DNA of 64,000 bases from Diospyros lotus (Eukaryota > Streptophyta > Magnoliopsida > Ericales > Ebenaceae). The position numbers and the translations under genes were made by a program. Below, piece after piece: positions 57,481 to 64,000 of the stretch; the first letter of the stretch is position 1; each line of letters starts with the position of its first letter. Below the pieces are notes generated by a model, which was not told the origin of the DNA, searched no databases, and saw only the letters and a list, made by a program, of their open reading frames with translations. The stretch is from the NCBI RefSeq assembly GCF_014633365.1, contig NC_068338.1:17866616-17930615 (forward strand), given 5' to 3'.

Positions 57481-58140
57481 ATGGAAGGCCAGTTAGTTCG
57501 TCGAATCAATACCATATGTGTACTTTGTGGCTCTCAACTTGGGAGCGATATTTGTTACGCACTTGCAGCGAGCGAACTTGGTAAAAAATTAGGAGAGAAA
57601 AAAATTAATTTGGTATATGGAGGGGGAAGTCGTGGATTGAATGGTTATGTTTCACAAGCTGTACATCTTGGAAATTCATCTGTGGTAGGTATAATGCCAA
57701 TCCCTTTAGCTGAACCACATATTTCCGGGATTACACGCGGTCAACTTATAGAAACGACTTCTATGTCTGAGCGCATGGCTTGTAAGATTTATCAGTCAGA
57801 TGCCTTCATTACTTTACCAGGAGGTTTTGGAACACTTGAAGAAATCTTTTGTATAATCTCCTGGGCCAAGAGTAATCTCCATACCAAACCTATTGGACTT
57901 TTAAATGTTAACCATTTTTTCGATGGGTTACTCTCTTTTCTTGATCAGGCTGTGGACCAACAGTTCATTTCTCGTTCAGCAAGAAAGATTCTCATTTCTG
58001 CATCCACCATTGATAAGCTGCTAGAGAAATTACATGCTTATGTTCCACAGTACGATCCTCATGAGCCTCGGATAGACTGGTCTAAGGCAATTAGTAACAA
58101 GCGCCAAAGGGGTCCGATTAATTTAGATTTATCACTGTGA
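57481..58140 (+). CDS. LOG-type cytokinin riboside 5'-monophosphate phosphoribohydrolase carried by gypsy L
   Basis: 219 residues, full length for the family (about 200-230). LOG enzymes release active free-base cytokinin from its riboside monophosphate. The Rossmann-like start is ICVLCGSQLGSD (12-23), then VYGGGSRGLNG (45-55). The signature PGGFGTLEE occupies 113-121 (PGGxGTxxE complete), preceded by the conserved Arg98 in MSERMA; the usual following Lys is Met. KPIGLLNV and SLLSFLDQAV fit LOG helices. Plant LOG genes have several introns; this copy has none, which points to capture through an RNA copy. It lies between pol and the 3' LTR in the element's sense, 167 bp after the cysteine-rich ORF. 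Unlike gag-pol it has no stop or frameshift, suggesting constraint or recent capture. The N-terminal LVRRINTI replaces the usual Ser/Phe-rich start. Confidence 0.92.
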   Translation: MEGQLVRRINTICVLCGSQLGSDICYALAASELGKKLGEKKINLVYGGGSRGLNGYVSQAVHLGNSSVVGIMPIPLAEPHISGITRGQLIETTSMSERMACKIYQSDAFITLPGGFGTLEEIFCIISWAKSNLHTKPIGLLNVNHFFDGLLSFLDQAVDQQFISRSARKILISASTIDKLLEKLHAYVPQYDPHEPRIDWSKAISNKRQRGPINLDLSL

Positions 58141-58154
58141 GAAATGCTCTTTAT

Positions 58155-58348
58155 TAAGATGGCTGAGTAAGGAGTACTTTTTGTACTCTTGAGACGCATC
58201 TAGTTATTGTACAACTTGCAGAATTTTTCTTGGTTGTGTTTTTTAAAAAAAAAAAAAAACAAAACAAAACAAAACTGTGGAATGTTGTTAGCAAAGTCTT
58301 TGATAAGATGGCTGAGTAAGGAGTACTTTTTGTACTCTTGAGACGCAT
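58155..58348 (+). repeat. Duplicated 45-bp hairpin unit after LOG
   Basis: A 45-bp unit is repeated without change at 58155-58199 and 58304-58348. Its core GAGTACTTTTTGTACTC is a perfect 6-bp stem with a five-T loop, followed by TTGAGACGCAT. The copies sit 15 bp after the LOG stop codon and 164 bp downstream. Sequence after each copy is also loosely related (ACTTGCA..AATTTTT). Possibly a 3' UTR structure or RNA 3'-end element. Confidence 0.8.
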
Positions 58349-59956
58349 TTTGCTTATCTTATGACTTGCATGAAATTTTTATTTTGGTGTGAAAATATAA
58401 ATATATATATATATATGGTGTGCTCATTTGTTGTTTAAGTTTTAGCAGTTCACAGCAAATCTATGGACTTGTGGAGTTACAGGTATTCCTAACAACCCTG
58501 ATTTATTACTGCAATTCAAGTTGGGGGGTGTAAGGTCTAGTCATGAATCATCTGATTTATATTTAACTGTGAGTTTGTAATTACTAGTTTGTAGTCTTGT
58601 GGGAATTGATTATCTTTATCTGCTCTTATAAAAAAAAAAAATTATTATGTGTTTTAAATAATGCTATTCCTAAAGCTTTAAAGTTATGCACTGATAGCCG
58701 GTTAAGTTTGCAATACAAAACATGAATGCATTGATTTCTCATTTGAAAACGTTTATGCATGAGAATAAGTAATTTACATTAATCAGGGATTCAAAATTTA
58801 GAAATTGGTTATCGGTCATAAAGTCAAAGGTAACAGTAATTAGCTGATTAGTACACTGTATGATCCCTCAACAGAAGTGGAGACTATTACCCAAGTGAGT
58901 GTTTGAGCCTAATAACCGTTAATTCTGAGTGAAATAACACTTACTCTAAATATGCTCTCTTGTTTATCTTATCTTTTCAATGGCTTCAAAATATCAATTC
59001 GCTTTGAATGTCTAGTATGATAGCGGATGAATTTGACTGGTTTCAAACTATGAATTAGATGACTGAGAAGCATGATAGGGGGATCAATTTCTTTCATTTT
59101 GAGCCTATTTTTTTCTTTAAATCAACATCTTGTTAGCCCATTTGAGCCATTTGTAGTACAACTTCTTTCGTTACCCTTGTTTAACCCATAACCATATGAA
59201 TTTTATCCAACCTGGTGTGATTTTGGGAATTAGTCTGTTTATCTATTGTCATATTTAAAAAGAAAAAGAAAAAAAAAGAAAAAAAAAGAGAAAAAAAAAA
59301 GAAGAAAAAAAAAAGTGAAAAAAAAGGGGGCAAATTCTCTTAGTTATTCAGCATAACTGTTTCAAAATAAATGCTAAAAAAAAAAAAAAATCCCGACACA
59401 CCCTTTGCACACTCTACCTTTTCTTTGACAATCCGTATTAACCTTATAGCCCCATTACAACCCAGTCTGGTCCTTTTTTATGCTATAAATCAAGTGATCT
59501 CAGAATTCGAGTTTGGAGTAGGGAATCATGTTTAAATTCAGAAGTTACTCATCTAGAGCATTATTCCAATCATGAAGCTATGTCAATTTCCTTGTTCTTT
59601 CATGAAAATACGTTCCTTGTATTTGGGATGGCACCGAGTTTTGAACTTGTTCTGTATTTACTCTTATAACGGTGCACCCTCTTGTGTGTACACCTGAGGA
59701 ATCCTTTTTATTGAAGAGAAAATCCATAGTAAGATTTGAAGTCAAAACTTCGAGGGAGTAAGTCTGTGTGTTGGTTATCCTAATTTCCATTCCTGAGATT
59801 GTATGACCTTTAACCAAAAATCTGATTTAGAATGCTAAATTATTTATTTAATTTTATGCATTTCGGTTTCGAATTTGAAATTTTTACATTCATACAGTTA
59901 TTGTGAATAAAGTTTGGCAGGTGTATAATCTGATTGCTAAGGGACTAGCAATGTTT
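58349..59956 (+). other. Non-coding 3' region of gypsy L
   Basis: No ORF of note. A second polypurine-like word AAGTTGGGGGGTG is at 58517. A-rich microsatellite at 59255-59330. A TA run at about 58400-58416. Confidence 0.6.
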
Positions 59957-59969
59957 AAGTTGGGGGGTA
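59957..59969 (+). other. Polypurine tract of gypsy L
   Basis: AAGTTGGGGGGTA directly before the 3' LTR, the usual Athila-like plus-strand primer. Confidence 0.85.
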
Positions 59970-61990
59970 TGTTTAGTGGTTAATTTTATAAAAATTTTGT
60001 TATAATTATACCCTTCTTTTGATCTTAAAAATAGTTTAAATTAGATATTAATATATATTTTATGGTTATATGCAAGTTTAAATTGAAAAATGAATGAAAT
60101 GAAATTTTAAAGTAAAATTTAATAATAATAATAATAATATATAAAATTATATATAATACATATACATCATTATATACATTCATGTAATATATATATAATA
60201 TAATATAATATAATATATATATGTGCCATGTGTAATACATATATATAATATATAATTTATTAATAACATTAAATTATTTTTATTTTTTTTTTATCCATGA
60301 AGAATTCAAGCCCATGGAGAAATCAAGCCCATGAAGAATTCAAGTCCATGAAGAAATCAAGCCCATGAAAAATTAAAGTCCATGAAGAATTCAAGCCCAT
60401 GAAGAATTAAGACCCAATTTGAGCAACCCATGGAAGATATTATTTGGAGAAGGCCCAAGGATTATTTTTAATCCTAATGAAGATTAAAAACCAATTTATA
60501 GAAATCTATTTTTATTTTTTTCATGTGAGAGCTTTATTAGGTGTGTTTTTTAGCTAAAATCCATTTAACTATTAGGTGGATATTATAGCTAAAATCCATT
60601 TAACTTTATGAATGCTTTATTAGGTATGTATTTTAGCTAAAATCCATTTAATATTAGGTGTGTATTATAGCTAAAATCCATTTAACTTTAAGTGTGTGAG
60701 TGCCCATTAGATATAATTATGTCTAGTTGAATAATTGAAATTGTGTGGTTTGTATTGCATCTTGTGGCCTATAAATAGATCACTTGATTGTATTTGTAAG
60801 TGTGATTATTATTCTTGAATCAAAGTTTAGTTGTTTCCTTATAATTATCTCTTTGAGAATTGTTCTTGTTCTTTCCCCTTTTCTTTAGTATTCTCTCTTG
60901 TGATCTTACTTCATTCCTTTCTTCTTTTAAATTCTTATGTCATTTATTATTACTTTATTATTCACCGCCTAAATGGCCGGTTAATTTGTGCATTTAAATT
61001 TCTGCAATTTTAATTCTTGTTATTTAATTATTCACCGCCTAAATGGACTGTTAGTTTATGCCTTTAAATTACTGTAATTTTAATTCTTGTTATTTAATTA
61101 TCCACCGCCTAAATGGCCGGTTAGTTTATGCCTTTAAAATTTCTTGTCATTCTGTTATTTAAATTACGTCGTTTAAATTCATGTCAATTAATTTTTAAAT
61201 GGAAATGAGTAGCTAAATCTAATCTTGGGTTAAGGCAAGGACAGTGTCCAACGCCAATGATTCCCAAAGAAAGCTGCGCTTTAAATAAGTAACATTAATT
61301 TAAATTTCAGTATGAGTGTATCTTAATTATTGAGAAATCACTAGGTTTGGATTAGAGCGTAAGCCTAACTTAGAGCTTTCAGGCCATGTATGAGAGTTAC
61401 TAGAACTGGAAACGCTATCATACCCAAACCCGGATGATTAATTTAGTTATTTTGTGTATTAATTGCAATTGAATTTATGGTGGTTGCTTAAATTAGAATC
61501 CCGCATATCATGTATGGGGATTGCTTAACCTAGAACTATCATCATCTCTAATTGCATTTAATAACAAACCCTCATATCTGAAATTAAATCAATGTTGCTA
61601 ATCTTTTATGCTAAAATTTGGGAATCAACGGGTTGGCACTGAAATTGTCTTAACTCAAGTACTATCCAATTTTATATTCTCACTTAAAGTATTTATTTCA
61701 ATTACTGCCTTAATTTATTTCCTAGTATCTGTTGTTTAAAAAAACCATAAAAAACCTTGTTGCCAATTTATCCAAATGCGTGTGTGCTTGTGTGACATTT
61801 TTTTTATTTTGCCATAAATAAATCTCTCAGTGGACGACCTGGACTCATTCAGAAAATATAAATTTAAATTTGGACTACAACTGCACTCGTACACTGACGA
61901 GTATAAACCTCTCACCTAAACAAAGAAAAAAATATAAAATTTTTATTGTGTTTTGTTTTGTGTTTTAATTGCAGGGTGGGAGTGCAGTCA
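59970..61990 (+). repeat. 3' LTR of gypsy L
   Basis: 2021 bp, TGTTTAGTGG to GTGCAGTCA, about 99% alike to 48440-50463, followed by the TSD copy GTAGG. It contains the same internal short repeats. Confidence 0.95.
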
Positions 61991-62000
61991 GTAGGCGTGG

Positions 62001-62156
62001 TCACGGTAAGACCTTGGGGTGAGACCCATGGCGGCGTGATCCACAATGTGGCCACGGTAAGACCTTGGGGTGAGACCTACGGCGGTGTGGTTCACGATAA
62101 GACCTTGGGGTGAGACCCACGGTAACATAAAGACCTTGGGGTGAGACCCACGGCAA
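62001..62156 (+). repeat. ACCTTGGGGTGAGACC tandem array in LTR K
   Basis: Four units with ACCTTGGGGTGAGACCCACGG or close variants at about 62011, 62062, 62102 and 62133, with spacers of 10-30 bp. Confidence 0.85.
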
Positions 62157-62964
62157 CAAATTATGATGTGAGTGACAGGAATGAGCATGTAAAGGAAATG
62201 GTATGGGAGTAGCTTATAAAAGGCTGCCAACAGGTATGTATGTTGGACTTGGGTGCCAGTATGTGTTTTATGTAGGCCCAAGGATCATTTATGTGAGATT
62301 TATTAGATGTTTGTGCATCTAGAAATAAGGAAGGTATTGGGCATGGCATGATATGACGTTGCATTGGCATGATTTGCATGGGGTGTCATGGGAAGAGTCA
62401 TATCCTAAACCTATAGCCTTTATTTCATGAGCTTGTTGAGTCTTCGACTCATGTTTGCTTTTCATTATTCCAGGTTAGGGATTCACCTGAGATAGCAGGT
62501 ACGTTCAACGGGGTTTGGGTCCAGGCCATCGTGTCACGGTAGCAGGTACAGAGCTCTCCCGAAACTAGATCCTTGGTGTCTTTGTGCCTATGTTAAGGTT
62601 AATGTTTACTTTTTTGAGATTGATGTATGTTATGTAAGCGCAGGTGAGCCCAAGTGATGAATGGTTTTTGTAAAGATGATTATAAGATGTTATAATAAAA
62701 AAAAAAGATTATGATTTAAATAAGGATTGTGTTATTGTTTAGTATCATATTAGTAATGACCCTATCACGGATCCTCTTTGTGCACGAGGAGGCTCCGGGA
62801 GGTGGGCCGTTACAAAAAACAACTCTAGTCAATTAATAATTGACTAGCACTTTACATTTACATTGTCATCAAAAAAAGATATCTATCAATTTACAATCAC
62901 ATTGTCATAAAAAAAACACATCTAGCACTTTAGATAAAAAAAAAAAAACATCAAACAATTAAGT

Positions 62965-63321
62965 CTAGTTAATTGTTATTTCTAATCCTTCATGCCTTAA
63001 CATCTTCCATAAAATCTTCAAAAATTGATTACCTTTCTTTGACTTGGTCCAATTCTGTCGACAACGCTTCATTTTCTCTTTCAAAAGTTGCATTTCATTT
63101 TTCAAACCATTATTATGTTGTCGCATTTGTTATAGTTCTGTAACAAGCTCATGACAAGATGGAATCTTTCCAAGGACAGAAGAATGAGTTGGTCCGAATC
63201 CATACCCACGAACATGTCCATGTCTTTCTCTTCCCATTACTTTAGAAAAAATTTCATTTTCATCAATAGTTTGAGAAGATTCTTCCTTAGCTCTTTGGGT
63301 TACTAAAGATTGAATTTTTTC
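62965..63321 (-). pseudogene. CACTA transposase-type (Transposase_24-like) last exon
   Basis: On the minus strand, after an acceptor AATTTTAG at 63330-63322, 119 codons run to a TAG at 62967-62965. EIFSKVMGRERHGHVRGYGFGPTH (two blocks) matches the GxxRGxGxGP wording of plant En/Spm-type transposase C-termini. A coiled-coil-like tail NEMQLLKEKMKRCRQNW follows. One in-frame TAA near 63150 breaks it. Upstream exons are not recognisable in the AT-rich 63322-63830, so the gene is a remnant. The domain name is recalled from family wording, not searched. Confidence 0.65.
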
Positions 63322-63830
63322 CTAAAATTTGATAATAAATAAAATAGATATGTTATAACATAATACTAAAATATATATCACAATAACAACATAAACTGTT
63401 TATATTTTGAAATAAAAAAATAAAAAAAATATCTTTTTCTGTTTTTGTAAATTTTAGATATTTTTTAAACTTTTGTTTATATTTTAAAGAAAAAGAAAAA
63501 TAAATAAAATACCTTTTTATTTTTTTGTAAATTTTTTAGTAGTAAAAAATATACTTTTTAAAAATATTGAAAGAAGAATGAAATAAAAATATACTTTGTT
63601 TTTAATTATTAATTATATTTTATATTTTTAGAATATAAAAAAATACTTTTTCAGAATAAGTATATTATTAATAATTAATTATAAAAATATATTAAAATAA
63701 AAATATACTTTTTAAGAATATCAAAAGAAAAATGTTATTAAAAAATTAAAACATAATAGAAGAATGTTATTAAAAATGAAAATATTTTTTTATTAATTAT
63801 ATTTTATATTATTATAATTTTTTATATTAA
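63322..63830. other. AT-rich interior of CACTA J
   Basis: Simple A/T-rich sequence with repeated AAATATACTTTTT words. No coding pattern. Likely intron and deletion scar. Confidence 0.5.
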
Positions 63831-63834
63831 TAAT

Positions 63835-64000
63835 TTACTTTTAGTAACTATCAAGCTAAGTATATTATGCCAAAAGTTTTTAGTGGCCACCATGTTTGGT
63901 TGTCATAAATAATTCACTTTTAGTAGCTATCACATTATGCCGTCACAAATAGTCATCTTTTAGTGGCCACAAGTCTTGTCCCTCACAAATAAGCATAATG
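63835..64000. repeat. CACTA subterminal repeat array, right
   Basis: Units TTTTTAGTGGCCACCATG, CTTTTAGTAGCTATCACA, GCCGTCACAAATAG and TTTTAGTGGCCACAAG match the left array wording. The terminal CACTA itself lies past the window end. Confidence 0.75.

Larger units (their letters stand above)
48440..61990 (+). mobile_element. Ty3/gypsy retrotransposon L (Athila/Tat-like) carrying LOG and a cysteine-rich ORF
   Basis: 13.55 kb. LTRs at 48440-50463 (5', end eroded) and 59970-61990, TSD GTAGG at 48435-48439 and 61991-61995. By eye the LTRs differ at about 16 positions plus small indels in 2 kb. Gag, protease, RT, RNase H and integrase lie in one reading frame (50464-55931) with five in-frame stops. 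A 4-kb region follows with a 181-residue ORF and a 219-residue LOG-type ORF, both intact and in the element's sense. An AGTTGGGGGGTA polypurine tract touches the 3' LTR. No primer binding site was found. Confidence 0.93.
46451..62814 (+). mobile_element. Large TGTAAT..GTTACA LTR K (probably Ty3/gypsy solo LTR), split by L
   Basis: Runs 46451-48439 and 61996-62814, about 2.8 kb together. It starts TGTAATATCTC and ends GGGCCGTTACA. No own gag or pol. It contains a GC-rich patch (46988-47066), a TATTTAAGG box (about 47220), GC-balanced LTR sequence with CGATCG words, and a tandem array at 62010-62156. The joint with L is exact (TSD GTAGG). Flanks GAAAT and AAAAA do not match, so its own target duplication is not confirmed. 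It sits inside CACTA J. Confidence 0.65.
45815..64000. mobile_element. CACTA (En/Spm) transposon J, deletion derivative, right end outside window
   Basis: The terminal sequence CACTACAAGAAATAAG at 45815 is the classic plant CACTA end. It is followed by subterminal repeats (45840-46330) built on TTTTAGTG..GTCACAAA words. Matching subterminal words reappear at 63835-64000. Between them, once the nested K/L insertion (46451-62814) is removed, only about 1.6 kb remains, with a single transposase-type exon (62965-63321). It is therefore a non-autonomous remnant. Confidence 0.8.

Noticed and set aside
1..64000. CRISPR arrays, prophage or bacterial operons
   Set aside because: All repeats are explained by LTRs, tandem arrays or microsatellites, and gene structure is that of a plant nuclear genome.

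Overview
This window is eudicot-type plant nuclear DNA. It holds one host gene with spliced plant introns, surrounded by nested LTR retrotransposons, a CACTA transposon remnant and AT-rich spacers. It has no prokaryotic operons, rRNA operon, CRISPR array or recognisable tRNA gene. The exact species cannot be told from the sequence.

Region 1 (1-34790) is a stack of LTR elements. Many joints were resolved to the base from TG..CA ends and 5-bp target-site duplications (TSDs). Copia A starts outside the window and ends at 34790. It is split by: B, a TGTAATACC-type LTR (1058-14582, TSD ATACT); E, a solo LTR (15703-17299, TSD GTCTT); and F, a copia element (18147-34677, TSD GTATT). B contains copia C (2743-11538, TSD GTTTT) and the 3' half of copia D (about 11990-14576). 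F contains minus-strand copia G (20033-24839, TSD CTAAC) and copia H (25423-32310, TSD CTCCT/CTCTT). H contains a 680-bp Cassandra-type TRIM with 5S-rRNA-like LTRs (29859-30538, TSD CTAGG). The deepest chain is host intron > A > F > H > Cassandra. All protein-coding parts of these elements are broken.

Region 2 (34791-38683, minus strand) is the 5' part of a plant aldehyde oxidase gene (AAO/AO family). Four clean exons encode 779 residues: both 2Fe-2S clusters, the FAD domain and the start of the molybdenum domain. The fifth exon is not in the window, because intron 4 runs into copia A after 99 bp. The gene therefore either has an intron over 34 kb long or was cut by the insertions.

Region 3 (38684-45814) is AT-rich upstream spacer. 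It contains a possible SINE, two inverted-repeat (MITE-like) units and two solo-LTR-like blocks.

Region 4 (45815-64000) is a CACTA transposon derivative with its TIR, subterminal repeats and one transposase-type exon. It was entered by K, a large TGTAAT..GTTACA LTR (46451-62814), and K in turn by L, a young Ty3/gypsy element of the Athila/Tat kind (48440-61990, TSD GTAGG, LTRs about 99% alike). L has a single-frame gag-pol with five in-frame stops. Downstream of pol, in the same sense, it carries two intact extra ORFs. One is a 181-residue basic, cysteine-rich protein. The other is a complete, intronless LOG-type cytokinin-activating phosphoribohydrolase of 219 residues. TATA-like boxes and a candidate intron that encloses the first ORF suggest a separate subgenomic transcript, in which splicing would choose which of the two proteins is made. 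This cargo module is the most notable content of the window.
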